NCBI GenBank assembly: GCA_027382625.1
Contig: JAJKFJ010021517.1
Span: 175,121 to 239,120, forward strand
Origin: Tetmemena sp. SeJ-2015
Lineage: Eukaryota > Ciliophora > Spirotrichea > Sporadotrichida > Oxytrichidae
DNA: 64,000 nucleotides
Direction: 5' to 3'
The notes below the pieces were generated by a model. The model made no database searches. It was not told where the DNA came from and worked only from the letters and a program-made list of their open reading frames with translations. Positions within the stretch are counted from its first letter, which is position 1. Each line of letters opens with the position of its first letter. This document shows, one piece after another, positions 51,901-64,000 of this stretch. A program made the position numbers and the translations under genes.

Positions 51901-54480
51901 TGATCATTTCTACAATAGTTTGGAGTATACTGTGTATTATACCAGGGCTTGTAAGTATTTATTGTACCCAAGAACTAGGTGCAATCTCTATTAGGAAATA
52001 ATTTATTTGTTTAAATATTGGCATGCTATAATAAATATGGATTTATAAATGGTAGATCTTGTTCATTCTTTCACGCCACACCTATCACTAATTTGTCAAA
52101 TTTTACTATGAATTTCTAACTTTAATATCTAAAAAGTTTATTCTCGGTCTAATTGTATTTGCAAGTATTTATTTCTTTTCTATAGTCTTCATTTTAAGTT
52201 TTGATATTTTTAACTAAAAGCTGAGCAATCCAGTAAACAAAAGTTGGTGGGATAAACATTTCATAAAGCTCAATGTATTTTATTTTTTAATTAAATACGG
52301 GAAACTTTAACTGTAGTAGATATAATGAATTCTATTTCATTAAATTAAATCTATAGTTCAAATAAGTAACAACAATAATAATAAAGAATGTATGTGGTCT
52401 ATGATCCTTTAAATTATTTGATGACATTATGTAAATTTAATTCTTCTACTGAAAAAATAAAAGTATGTTGTATTAAATATCTGATTTAACTTTTAAATCC
52501 AGTGTTGTCTCCAGATGTTCTGTCGCAATCAACAAATTTGACGTCAGCAATCGAGCAGTCAATAGCGTTGTAATCATGAATGTAGAAGTCGCAAGTTGTC
52601 CATTATAGTTTATAAATTAATAATTATAAAATAAGGGTAGTTAACTCAAATAAATTATTTTTCAGAGAACAAATTATTTCTAAATTTAATATCCTTTTTA
52701 ATAGGGCTAAGACAAGAATAATAAAGGATCCAAAAAGAGTGTAAAAATATTTACTTAGGCAAAATTAAATTTTTAATCACTAATGAAAAAGTTGCAGCAG
52801 TTAATAAATGAATATATTTAAAAATACCATAATTTTAAAAGTAATTTGATATCAAACCAAATCTTATAGGATAATTAATTTCCATATTATATATTATATA
52901 TTATATGTAATTTATGTGTCCAACTGTACATATAGTTATAGTAGTCTTCTAAACTTGAAGAAAATATTTAAATGAACTCTTACCTTATTTTTGAGTATAC
53001 ATATTGGTATAACTCATTGTAGGCTGTGTCTTCGCAATACTCTCTGATAAAACTATTTATACAAGAAAGATGGTGTCGTGGTAATTGACAACTAAGCCAT
53101 ATACATTTGTTGTGTAAGGATCATTGACTGATCCTGGAGTAGGGGGATTTGAGTTTGATCGCCTGTATGTGTATTTCAAAGGTATTGGACGGTAAGTGCC
53201 AACGTAGGGTTCATAATCTTGATAGTGGCGAGTGTTTAAAAGAACCACCATATACTTGTTGTCTAGATAAAACATATAATCTCATAATTTACGAATTTTG
53301 TCTTCTGTGAGAACGCAATCAGCAATTCTCTCTCGATGCTCTGACCCATATCGATAAGAATTACTTATTGTCATTGTAGTAAGAGAAGTAGAAGTAACTC
53401 AAATTAAAAATAAAATAGTATAAATACAACTGTACCCACTATAATGTCTCCTGAATTTGAAGTATAAGTTGTATGCCCACAAAAATATAATGTGTTTTAA
53501 TCATCAACGCCATTATATGTTTTCTTATTAAATACTTTAAGTTTAATTCATTAAATCTTTTGCGTCAGCAAGATACATCATTAAAATAATTGTGCTATTT
53601 TAATAAGATGTTCTTCAGATAAAGGGTATCAATAAAAATATTGTAAATATCGCTATTGGTGTTAGGGAGCAAAGAAACTGCAATTCCAGAATCTGTATAA
53701 GAGTTGAACTTATAAAATATCATCTCTCTGTAGTTATCAGCTGCCAAGTATTTTACTCCTCCGAGATAAATATAGTCATAATTCCTCGTCACCTGAATTG
53801 AATAACACTGCTCGTTATCCGAAGTTCCAAAACTCTTAGCATAAATGACATCCAGAGTATAATTTAACCGCAGCACATAGCAATCATACCCTCCAATAGT
53901 GAAAGCATTCTAGATAAAACCAGTTACAAAGATACCTCCATCAGACGTAGTAGCGACACTATGCGCTTCTTGGTAAGGAGTGCCCATTGTTTTTGAAACT
54001 GAGTCAGACCAGATTCATTATTCAGAAAAGAAATTTAATCATCTTCATTAAAAGATCTTAATCTGAGGAGTTTAGACAAGATCATCATCTAGCATGACAA
54101 TAAGTGCTGCCATTTTACCAAGACCATCCGCAGCGTTCCCTACCACTATCCAGTCATTATTCTCAGTTAGGGTCATAGCATGGCAGGTTGTGTATTCATT
54201 TTGATAATTAGTATTCTTTATATAGCTCATTCCTAGCACGTTCCCTTTGCGGTCAAGTTTTGCAAAGAAACACATTTCGATAGAAGAACTATCTGTAAAT
54301 GTAAATCTTAGAGCAAGATAAAAATTCTAATTATTTTTTTTTTAAACCAAAAGGTGTTAAGTTTAAAGGGAAAATTCCTTACTTTCATATCATTGGTCTT
54401 TGTTTTAACAGCTGTACCCGTTCCTTGACTTATCCATCTTATATAGAGCTCTCCGTCTGGACATACAGTATCTGTAACAT
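48925..54480 (-). CDS. Beta-propeller/CADG surface protein, 5' and middle part (minus-strand block)
   Basis: Upstream portion of the gene that continues at 47391 on the other strand. N-terminal pieces (CPDGELYIRWISQGTG; MCFFAKLDRKGNVLGMSYIK; TLTENNDWIVVGNAADG; SIQVTRNYDYIYLGGVKY; AIDVDDAGFIYISGSS) look like repeated propeller blades. Next come CADG domains: TATWFTDADSDTLTYSLTYS, RPNWMGYDITSGVFRGYP, NLKFTAYDTHSGEY, then QYAFNFSSMVYDIDGDYLTW, which runs into pointer ACTCTTTAA (48925-48933). The block is heavily interrupted by AT-rich segments (for example about 49600-49690, 50200-50600, 52000-52500, 52640-53000, 53400-53600), mostly unresolved. The 5' end is not located and no signal peptide was seen, so a first segment may be elsewhere. 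Confidence 0.75.
50265..50480. repeat. Two diverged tandem copies inside an interrupted region
   Basis: Two blocks follow the same order: a GGAGG(C/A)(A)CTTAAGGAT word, then CACA(T/A)TTACTTT, GGTAACTGAG/GGATAACTGAG, then TTGCGAGTAAATTGCT/TAGCGAGTGAATGCT. The copies are about 130 bp apart and have small indels. The region carries no coding frame of the CADG gene. Confidence 0.65.
50483..50525. repeat. Poly-A/poly-T perfect palindrome
   Basis: A run of about 21 A followed directly by about 20 T. It forms a perfect hairpin with no loop. It may be real IES sequence or an assembly/joining artefact. Confidence 0.8.
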
Positions 54481-54544
54481 AAATAAAAAAATGTAGATTG
54501 CAAATTTCTCTTTTACGTGAATATAGTTTGCTCTTATTCGCACT

Positions 54545-55059
54545 AATCTTCTTTTGGTTTATTAATCTTTTCTCTAGTTTTTTCTTTTTCTTTTTCGGTA
54601 TTTTTATTTATATTTCCGATGTTGAATTTAGAATAATCCTTAGGATCTACATTTTAATAGGATAATCTGGCTGTCAAATCATCTCTACTTACTTAGTCAA
54701 GATAATAATTTAAAAAATTTTTAAATTTGGTTTTAATTTAATTTCAAAAAATTTTAAAAATTAATCTTCCCTTTGGCTTTTTCTTTTCTGATGTTTATTT
54801 CCTTGGATTTTTATTTTTGCGTGATTTGGCTCTAGCTCTTATCCTCTTTTTCAGCTTTGGATGAGTAGGAACTATTTGAATTGGCCGAGAGATTTTGAAC
54901 TTTAACCCCTCTGTTTTGATCCACGTTTCTTACTTCTCCTTCAAATTTAAAAGGATTGTCTTATACTTAATCTCAGCTAAAATTAACGAAAGCTATAATT
55001 TTGGTTGATGATGAATTACTGCTTTTGTTAGCCAATATTTTAAGTTTAGACCGCAGCAT
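54545..55059 (-). CDS. Small charged protein, unknown function
   Basis: Start MLRSKLKILANKSSNSSST, then after a short interruption (about 54965-54990) FKFEGEVRNVDQNRGVKVQN, and a Lys/Glu-rich helix (SKEINIRKEKAKG). An AT-rich interruption at about 54680-54775 is followed by DDLTARLSYQNVDPKDYSKF and EKEKEKTREKINKPKED. The 3' end is uncertain because the frame runs toward the start of the CADG gene; no clear TGA separates them. No domain recognised. Confidence 0.5.
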
Positions 55060-55280
55060 GCGAAAAGAGAAAGGTCTATTATATGATTAGTAGGATAAGA
55101 GGGAGAGATCTCAAAGTCATTTTTATATTACAGAGTTCTCTTTTTTAAAGCACTCTCATGTTAGTTATAATTAGATTATCACACTTATTTTCAACATTTA
55201 ATCCTTAAAATAAAAGAAAATATATTTTCAATCCAAAATTAAAATTTTAAAGAAAGAAAAATTTTTAAAAAAGAAAGAAA

Positions 55281-56641
55281 ATGAGTTCAAGTGTAGTTGT
55301 CCCTTTTGACTTGGCAGTAATTGCTTACGAGTTATTGACGTGAATAACTAAATTAATCTGGTGGTATATCAAACTTAAATTTCATTTAGAACAAAAAATA
55401 AAATAATTATACTTAACAAATTAATGTCGAATTACATGCAAAATATCAACAGTATAAATTAAAACTTCACGAATTCTCAAACCCCTAATTAAATGCAAAA
55501 ATATTTCATATTTCAATTAGTGGAGTTAGGGAAATGAAAGGACAATCCAAAATGAATAAGATATGTTCTTAAGTAGTTGAAACTTACCCGATTTTTAACC
55601 TGACTAAAATTTAAAATACAGGGGCTCAAAATAAGGGAGTGGGAAGAAGTTGGCCAATAGCCAGAAAGCCCTTTCTCGGTTAAAAAGAAATTACATTGAC
55701 AACGTTAAGTCTTTTTCATAGTAAATATGAAAGAGTGTTTAGTCTTTTTACTTGGGACCGAATTCACTGGTATAATAGAGCAGTTGAGGAGATTAAAATT
55801 TAACTATGCCTTCTCAAAGCCACTCACCTATTTATAATATTTTAGTACACCCTAATACAAGTTCAGCCACCAATATTAAACTGAGAGTTAAATAAACGAT
55901 AGACTATACATCCATTAGCATTAATACTTCATTAACAACCTCTTCACACAATCACCAACTCCAACCCCTCAAGATCTCCCTTAACACATTCCTAACACCG
56001 CAAATCTTTAAAATACCAACTCAAATCACAAAAATCAAACACTCTCAGAAAGGAAAGACAATAAACAGCTTCAACTAATATTATGTTTGCTTATTAGCTG
56101 CCAAGAGAAATAATCAGCAGGAAGAGCAATTTAAACAAACTAAAAAAATTATTTTTAAATATCTTAATTGTAAACTGAAAACATTACCTCTGAGGCTAAG
56201 ACAAAAACAGCACAACTAATATAAATATGAAAAAGAGCTAGACTAATAATCAAGATGGCTGGACACCATTCTTCAAAGATAGCAAATCTGCAATTTTACA
56301 GAAATAACCTTCTTTTTATTTTTAGTTATCTTCTTTCGCTGCAGAAGAAAAATAAGATTAATCCAAAGATTTCTAACTTGAGCTTTTGAAGATTTTAAAA
56401 TAAGCTGGTGTTCAGGATTTTTCAGGAGAGAGCCACAGAAAATGGAGTGGTGAGGAAAATATTCAACCTTTCCCTTTTCCAAAGTGTTTTTATTACCTAT
56501 TTTTCTTATTTTAAGAGAGATGAAAAAACGAACAATAGCAGTTTGGATAATCTCATCAGCTATGAAGATCAAAACTTTGATTCTTCTCTAATAATATTTT
56601 TATTTATAAACTTAGGCAGTGATGATAAATGTAAGTACTGA
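55281..56641 (+). CDS. Small protein, partly resolved
   Basis: A start candidate MSSSVVVPFDLAVIAYELL at 55281 is followed by TGA after 20 codons, then AT-rich DNA. Protein-like frames resume at about 55870 (TQSPTPTPQDLPQHIPN) and clearly at 56230-56640: NNQDGWTPFFKDSKSAILQK, FQLELLKILKQAGVQDFSG, ESHRKWSGEENIQPF, then after a frame change DEKTNNSSLDNLISYEDQNF and GSDDKCKY, TGA. The link between the first and later parts is inference. No family assigned. Confidence 0.45.
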
Positions 56642-56765
56642 ATTGCATATAGAATCTATAAGCCATAAGTTTCAGAGACTTGATATAATGTCTGAATATA
56701 AGAAGTTTCAGTTAATGAATTTTAAGTTATTTGAGCGCTTGATTGTAGTATCTTTATAATTATCA

Positions 56766-59700
56766 ATGAATGATTTAGATGGTGTGGACTTCAGAAGTGG
56801 AAACGATAACACAATCAGCATGAATAAGAAATTGAGGAATCTAAATATATTTAAGTAACTCAATTTCACATTTCCTTAAACATTTTTAGACCACCTTTGG
56901 GAAAGACTCAAAACTCACTCACTCTTAATAATTCTCAAAGATAGACGCCACTCAATTTTAATTCTACTGTTAATAGTCTCAACTCGGAAAATAAAAGCAA
57001 GATAAGAATGGGAGAATAAATTAAAATGGCAGCTCTAAATATATAATATAAAAATTGATGGATTAAATCATTTCTTTTTTAGCTTTTATAAAACTACTAT
57101 AAAAAAATAAATTCTTTCCTGTTAACAAATCAAATTATATTTTCATTTAAACATAAAACTTAACAATTTCATTTTAAGGTTAAGATTTAACTATTGCTGT
57201 GATATTTATAGATTAAGGATAATTTTATTATTGAAGATATCACAAGTTTTTATATACTAAATTGTAATTTTTGGGCAGCCATTAAGTTTAAGAAAAATTA
57301 GAATAAAAAGGGTAGTGATTAGTCTAAATTGCAGTATACTACAAATAACTACATGCATGGTGCTTTATTTGATAGAAACATGCAGGCTTCGCCATCAAAA
57401 AGTTACTAGTTTGCTAATCACTAATTACAAGGTTACTTAGATTCGAGTTTAGAAGAAGAAGCCAGAAGTGGTGTCTAGGACTAACTTCTAATTAATAGTC
57501 AGAATATGATGATGACGAGTGGCAATGCTTTCAAATAAAGGGGTAAGAAATTAATTAAACTCATAAATTATAAATAGATTTGATTATTCGAAAAAGCAGA
57601 AACAACTCAAGAAACACTCTTTTATAATCAGCCAACCTTTTTAATTCTTCAGGTGATGACCTTCATAATAATTTAAAATCTTATCATGATAAATATGTGC
57701 TATTTATTTCATTATCGTACTACTGGTTATCAATCTCCTGTTAATGAAAACAAAAATCAATACATTCAGATTCCTTCTAATCACAAGCTTATTTAGCAAG
57801 CTTAGAGTTTTACTCAACTCAAACGTCCTCTTTCAGCTCTCAAGATTAACGTTAATAAGACGTTAGAAAATCTAATTTCTATTATTCTATATCAATATTT
57901 AATCTGAGATAAAAGTAGGCTCATGCAATCTCTAACTCAACCTAAAAATTCGAAGAAAACAAATTTTTAGCCTCCAGTCTTCAACGCCCTCTAACTTCGC
58001 TGAATCAAAGTTAAAACTTACCCATAGGTCTCTTCAAAGATCTGAGATAGAAAGAAACGATAGAGCCTTTGAGATAAAACTAGAATTTTATGATGAGTTC
58101 AGCTGCAGGCTCTTCATTGGACTAACTTGTTATTTCCTCCTCACTAGATCAAGAAATGGAATAGGGTTATACATAAACAGAAGTTTAATCTTTCCATGAT
58201 TTAAATGATTTTCTTAAAAAGTTAAGAAATATCATCAGAGTCAAAGTTTTAAAAACTCATAATAAGAGGAAACAAAGTCTCTTCAGTTCCTTTTAGAAAT
58301 TATTTTCAATTATACTTTTGAGTTTTTAGAAAGAAAATCTCCAATAAAATTTTAGACACTGGAGTGTCACACAAAATTAAGAAGATTAAGATTGGTGACT
58401 AATCTATCAACAAGCTATTTTAAAACTACAAGAAAGAAAATAGTTTTGTATAGCTGAATAAAACTTTGAATCCTAAACAAAACACTAAAGAATATTCTCA
58501 AGTAAATAAAAATATTTTAATGAAATGAGATTTCCATGAATTTGGAGGACCAGATGCAATCTGATTTTAATTGTTAAATATTTCAGTTTGAGAAAATCCC
58601 GCAACGATTTGATACAATACTACACAGAGGGGAGCCCAGTAAAAAGAAGGAGTTACAAAGAAATCATTGAGGAAAGACTCTATAACAAGAAAGTTGCAGA
58701 CTTCTTACTTTCAAATGATCCAAGCAAATATCAAGATCTAAGGTAGAAGCAAACCACAATTATATCCTTAGGAGGGTGATGTAAAGCATAATGAAGACTT
58801 AAAATAATTTTAGACTAAAGAAGAAATAAGAGAGTTTCAACTAGAGTTATTTTCACCTGAGAAATAACCTGATACTGAAGTAAATATATCATCTTAAAAT
58901 AGGACTGATACAGATTTAAAAGAAGATACTTAATAAATTAAGACAAGTTTAGAAATAGAAAAGATCAGGAATCCAATTCCTTAGTTGCAAAGCCTACTTA
59001 TTTTACGTATTTTACCGTTGAGCAATTTCAGATAATCTCAACTGATCAGTTAATGATAATAGACCTCCACTATACTAAACTAATCGGTTTAAATTCCTTC
59101 AAAATTACAAAGAATTAGCTAAACAGAGATTACTTAGCAATTTTTTACTCTAAGAAAGACTTAAATCTAAGAAGATCAAGAGGAAATAAAGGAAGGAGAA
59201 TCTCATCTGTCTTCTGTAATTGAGAGAGACCCTCCTCCTATTAATTTATTTTCTCTAATTTAAATCAGAAGAAAGTCAGCCAAAACCAATTTTAAAAATC
59301 TAACTCTGTAGTTAACAAGCAAAGAAGATCTTATAAAGCCATTATTATTTATCTTCATTAGCTGAGCATCCAGAATTGAATGAGTCTAGTATACATATTT
59401 TGTAGAAAGAGAGCGTCTAGAATACTTCATAGAACTCGCCTTTGTAAAATTTCGGAATAAATGAGAGCAGCGATTAAAAATTTACAGATACCAAGAAAAT
59501 ATCCGCACCATTTCCAGTTCTGATTCCTCTGTCTTAGTAACCTATTTATTATGATGAAATTGGATATATTTATTTCAAGTTCTTCGAGTGGTGACTCTGC
59601 TTTAAATTCGGTTTCTCAAGGCGATACTTTTCAAAGCGGCAAGAATTCTTTAAGCAGCAAAAAAGATGAGAATCATAGTGGGGAGATATTTGAGAATAAT

Positions 59701-62700
59701 TTGGCTTAAAATAGCTCAGTTAATTAGCTTGATTAGTCAAGAGCAAGCTTAATTACTCTGGCAAATATAGTAAATAGCAGGAACCATATTCAATTTACAA
59801 GTAGCAGCAGTGGTCATGTTGGAGTTGGAGGGAATAATACAAGCTTTAATGAACTTCGAAGTTAACCAAGGAACCCTTCATAAAAGTCTTAAGGTGGCAA
59901 ATAGGACAGTCATGATTATACAAGTATTCTCAAGCAATATGGAAAAATGAAAGACAGGCAAGCAATAAAGGTTAAAAAACTAAACTAATCGAGATTCAGA
60001 CCTTAAATCCCCATCATAGTAAAAACCGCTTTCAAGTTTGAGTCGCTTTAAGAGGAGCAAGAGAAATTTAAGTTGATAAAGAAAGAGAGTATGAAATAGG
60101 AACTAATGTTGATTAATTAACGCCAAAACGTTTTAATGAGGAAATAAACGAATATAATGAGAGGGGCTACAATTGCTGAAAGTGAGAGCGGGATTAAGTA
60201 TTCTAATATATAGATCACGAATTACAAGCCATTCATATTCAAAGATCATTTTTATACTTGAGATAAATATAAAATTGGATCAGATATCCTAAGGAAAGCC
60301 TTTAAGTGACAGATCCCATACTATATCTCACTCGGTCAATTAGCTAATGAGAGATAAGGAGCTAATGATTGACAATTACCGTTTCAAATTTGAGGACCTT
60401 ATTGAAATAGGCCCAACAAGAAAAGACTCAGATGACATCTTACTTTTAAAACTGAAAAGCTCAAATCCTTAGCTCTTTAATTCTAAGAGAGTTTCTCCTG
60501 ATAAGGAAAAAGGAAAGGATGGAATGAATACAGGTAAATTCTCAGTCCCTCTTCATAGAAAAATTTCAGAGCCTGCTCAAACTTTAGTCAGTGTAACATA
60601 TTTTATTGCTTTTTTTATTTAACCGACAGGTAAAAATGTTCCAGTTAAAAGGAGGTTCTCTAAGCTTGAAACTCTTACTCCAAGCAAGGAAGCAAGAAAT
60701 AGACTTTTAAATCAATAGAGTAACTTAGAGAAAATAAGGTAGTTTGATGAAACTGGATACCTGGTAGGAGAGAACAGTAGTCAAGCCAATAATGGTGATG
60801 GCAGTAATAGTCCTGACAAGTTTCAGACTTAGAGCAATCTAATCAGATTGATTGGAAGAAGCAAGACACAGTCAAAACATCAACTAAGCTTTGGGCAACT
60901 ATATTATTTCTGCTATATATTCTCCTTTTCTAAAACATTCAATCAAATAAGACCTTGATAACTCCAAAATAGTTTTATAAACACATATTTTATGAAGATA
61001 AGCTTAAAAAGATGAAGAAAGTATAAGAATTTCAAGAATCTTGCTAAAGAACGAGATGAAGCATAATTAAGAATCTCTAAGACAAGATAGAGACTATAAT
61101 CTCTTGATAATTAATTTAATCTCCGGTTTAGTGAGGTGATGAATGATCATTTTTAAGAATTCAAGAAGAACTGATAACACTTTTGATTATAGCTTAAAAT
61201 TTTTTAACTTTGGTTTTGTGATTCCCTAACTGAGAGTAGCCATGAATCAAGTTTTGAGGAGGACGAGAGTAATGAACTTTCCCCAAGAGCCTCTCCCAGA
61301 ATAATCTCTCATTAAGACCTAGATAAATTTGAAGAGTAGCTTCACAATAAGATAACTATTTCTAACACAAATAAAGCAACATTTTTCAATCAAAACTTCT
61401 CAGCCGCCAATAAAGTCAAAAGACCAGCAAAGCCTAATTTTAAATTGGCTTTAATTTTAAATAAAATTCTCTACTAAGTTCTAGTAACCTTATACTTACA
61501 GTTGCCACTTCATTTATGACGCAATCAAAGGTTTAAATTAGGCTAAGCCAGTTTGATGAAAAGTATAGATAAACTCTTATACATTAACAACTTATAATGA
61601 TTATCTATCTTAGTGAAGTTGATAAAGAAATAGACGAGAAACAATTCATATTTCAGACAAAGGAGCAACGCTACTTCATAATGGTGAGGGAATAACTTAT
61701 CTATCCAGAGATCTCCAATTCTCTTGTGCAATTCAGCACTAACTAGCAGATTGAAGTCAAGGTGTTAAGACAGCTGTCGCAAGGTAGAAAAGGAGCATCC
61801 AGCAAAGTAAAATAGGAATAGGCCCAAGCAGCAAAAAATTTATCAATAGGAAATTTGAATTTTAATACAAAGGCACTCGCTCTATCTTCTACCAAGACTT
61901 TGGGCGACAACCTTGTTAAGTTTAAATTTCTATTTATGTGAGGTACCGAAGTAATCCGAACTAACTCACAATTTTCACAAACTCCCTGAACTCTACTAAT
62001 GTAACTCAAGCAATGAATCTGAATCATAACAATACCACCATTTAAAACAACTCTATCAGAGGGCCAGGCTAAAGTAGCAAATTTATTAACGCTACTTCTC
62101 TTTCTCTCTAATCGTCCTCCACAAATGTAATAGCTAACTCAAAGCCTAGGTCGCTATCAATACTTGACAGAGCTCTCCAAGATTTAAACGATGGCTTCAA
62201 ACTACTTTTCCCAGCGGATGAGGAAGGTCATCATCATTTCTAGCTCATAGATGTTCTTAGGGATGAAAAATTTAATCATCTATTCAAAAGCACAGAGCCT
62301 TAGCATTTTGAGGAAAATGAGATAAGGATTGAGATAGTGAGTCACAAGTTTTTAAAGTTCCTTCAGGAAAATATATTCAATCAGGAAGTAGAGTTTTATC
62401 ACGCGTTATTTAAAAGCGGGCCAAAGCACAAGTCTTCATTAAGAGTTGTGAATCATCATTTTTCCAAAAAGAAATCTTTGATTATTTATCTTTCCTAATT
62501 TAATTAAACTTTGGAGTTTGGGAAGTATTTTTAGCTTGAGAATGGGCAATTCTTCCGTAGGAATATTTACCAAGAAATTGTGAGAAGTTTATTCATGACT
62601 GAGTAATAATTTAAGTCCTTATTGATTTTAAATTTGAGTACATATCGGCTGATAAGTTGCATAAGAAGGATTCAGCTACTCTGAAAGCACTCTACGATAG

Positions 62701-64000
62701 ATTGAATAAAGGTAAAATTAAGGTATGGTCATCATGATTATTATAGTTTTGAAATCAAGTGTGCAGAGGTTAATCAACTAAAGAGGTCATGAGCACGTGA
62801 GGAACTTAAGTCTCACATTTCAAAGGAGAAACAGCTCCCCTACTAGGATTCAAGCATCACCATCTAAGAATGAAGGATCATAAAAGCAATTTGGGCTCCT
62901 TTTTTTCAGCTTAAATTTTATAAAGAGCTAGATTGAAGTCTCACATTTTCCTTTCAGATCTATTGAATTTTATAAGCTTCAATCGTAAGAATAATCGTGG
63001 AGTAGTAAATTTGTTCTTAGAGGATGTCAACAGAAACTATGAGTATATGGTTTTAATCCTTATGAATATTGTTTATTAGTACATGATGACAAAAGTGGCT
63101 CTATCTCTTCCTTCAAACTTAGAAGAAGATATTTAAAAGTTGGTACTAAGCAAAGACTCTCTCGTACAACTTATATGAGGTGTATGAGGCATAGCCGGCA
63201 GCAACAAATTTAATTTACAAAGGTTTAAAAAAGAAGAAGCTTCTCCTGGGCATGAACATCAAAAATAGACAGAAATATGATCTTAGGGTGGTAGATGTAG
63301 ATGATTGCAAGCCTGAAAGCGCTAGAGCTGGCGGAGGTCATCGACGCTCTCACTCTAGGGGCGGAGATTACTCTAAGGGTGTGGATCTTGGAGACGACAT
63401 GGGCAAGAACTCTTTCCCTAGAGCCTCTGCAATTTCTGGCCATTCTTACAATACCAATATCTTCAGCAACTTCACAAACTCAAATTCCAACAACACCAAT
63501 GGAAAGCAGCAACTCAGTTCGGGAAACAAACTTCTCATCCCCTCTAATCTAACAAAGACAAGGCGACAGTCTACTCTTGGAGCAAATCAGATAGCTTTCA
63601 AAAGCATCGGCATGGGAAATGGTATCAATCAGAATATAAACACTAGTCCACAGAAAGCTTAGTCAGCTGCTAACTCTCCTACTTCTATGGTCCAAGACAA
63701 ATAAAGGCCCTCTTAAGTTGCTCCTTCATCGCAGGATAATGAATTTTTAAATTGGTTCGGGTATTTTTAATGAATCGATTAACGACAAAAGAAGGAGCAG
63801 CTTCAGTACTAAGATGAAAACCATGTACTATCCAAATTCAAGCTCCTCTCCTTCAAGTGTTGAGAAAATAAGGCAGATATTTTCATCCAATCCCAAGCAT
63901 GCACACATTGAAAAGCTCAATACAATTACTACCATGAACAGAGATATATCGGTGGGATTATTAGGAGGAGGAGATAATTAGATGCACTTCCAAAGCAATG
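56766..64000 (+). CDS. Long Ser/Asn-rich gene (or two genes), runs off the window end
   Basis: Start MNDLDGVDFRSGNDNT. GT-AG introns at 56855-56889 and 57543-57577 splice in frame. Mostly disordered, with ordered pieces: KSRNDLIQYYTEGSPVKRRS, YKEIIEERLYNKKVADFLLS, LKQYGKMKDRQAIKVKKLN, NFKNLAKERDEAQLRISKTR, EVDKEIDEKQFIFQTKEQRY, SILDRALQDLNDGFKLLFP, NQEVEFYHALFKSGPKHK, EYISADKLHKKDSATLKAL, FLEDVNRNYEYMVLILMN, then a Ser/Gly-rich tail. AT-rich interruptions near 57050-57280, 57690-57730, 58400-58580, 60900-61000 and 61190-61210 look like IESs. A possible gene boundary near 58400-58590 could not be decided. The last readable residues are MHFQSN at the window edge. Confidence 0.6.
56855..56889 (+). 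other. Spliceosomal intron (35 bp)
   Basis: GTAACTCAAT...TTTTTAG. Joins LRNLNIFK to PPLGKTQNSL in frame. Confidence 0.8.
57543..57577 (+). other. Spliceosomal intron (35 bp)
   Basis: GTAAGAAATT...TAAATAG. Joins GNAFKQR to DLIIRKSRNNS in frame. Confidence 0.8.
60591..60629 (+). other. Probable intron (39 bp) next to a 9 bp repeat
   Basis: GTGTAACATA...ACCGACAG. Joins PAQTLVS to KNVPVKRRF in frame. The acceptor lies inside the second copy of ACAGGTAAA. Confidence 0.6.
62723..62766 (+). other. Spliceosomal intron (44 bp)
   Basis: GTATGGTCAT...GTGTGCAG. Joins RLNKGKIK to RLINQRGHEH in frame. Confidence 0.75.
63737..63775 (+). other. IES near the window end, pointer TAATGAAT
   Basis: TAATGAAT at 63737-63744 and 63768-63775. 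Removing 31 bp joins SSQDNES to INDKRRSSFSTK in frame and bypasses a TGA. Confidence 0.85.

Overview
This window reads as germline (micronuclear) DNA of a spirotrich ciliate of the Oxytricha/Stylonychia type. The DNA is AT-rich. Long frames with normal protein composition appear only if TAA and TAG are read as Gln and TGA is the sole stop, so standard-code ORFs are fragments of real genes. Conserved genes (14-3-3, AP2, Pumilio, CDPK) are interrupted by short AT-rich segments flanked by matching 3-9 bp direct repeats ('pointers'). Removing one repeat copy plus the spacer restores the conserved protein, which is the signature of internally eliminated sequences (IESs). True GT-AG introns of about 35-100 bp also occur.

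Layout. 1-2.4 kb: no gene seen, with one copy of a ~424 bp terminal-inverted-repeat element. 2.41-3.34 kb (-): AP2-domain gene with four tiny IESs. 4.7-11.1 kb (+): a scrambled gene whose coding segments are split into two interleaved clusters (about 4.7-6.2 kb and 6.8-11.1 kb), with a second element copy between them. 11.3-12.5 kb (-): Ser/Gln-rich gene. 12.65-13.38 kb: degenerate copy of part of the next gene. 13.35-15.17 kb (-): uninterrupted 608-residue Gln-rich protein. 15.5-20.1 and 20.3-22.4 kb (+): two large low-complexity/coiled-coil genes. 22.5-23.5 kb (-): cyclin. 23.8-25.0 kb (-): 14-3-3. 25.2-26.8 kb (-): coiled-coil protein. 27.7-31.7 kb (+): calcium-dependent protein kinase. 32.4-35.5 kb (+): Gln/Ser-rich gene. 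36.2-40.7 kb (+): Pumilio/PUF protein with an element copy inserted as an IES between PUF repeats. 40.8-42.5 kb (-): Cys-rich protein. 42.8-47.2 kb (+): large Gln-rich protein. 47.4-54.5 kb: a cadherin-like (CADG)/beta-propeller surface protein gene split across both strands and joined by an inverted pointer. 54.5-56.6 kb: two small genes. 56.8 kb to the end (+): a long gene or genes running off the window.

The strongest results are (i) the odd/even scrambled locus at 4.7-8.1 kb, where nine junctions have 7-11 bp pointers and each join stays in frame; (ii) the inversion in the CADG gene, where a 9 bp pointer joins the minus-strand 3' end to the plus-strand block and completes a CADG domain; and (iii) a MITE-like family, one member of which is precisely removable from the PUF gene. 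All domain calls come from reading motifs by eye; no search was run. Where frames change without a clear pointer I say so; some may be assembly indels.
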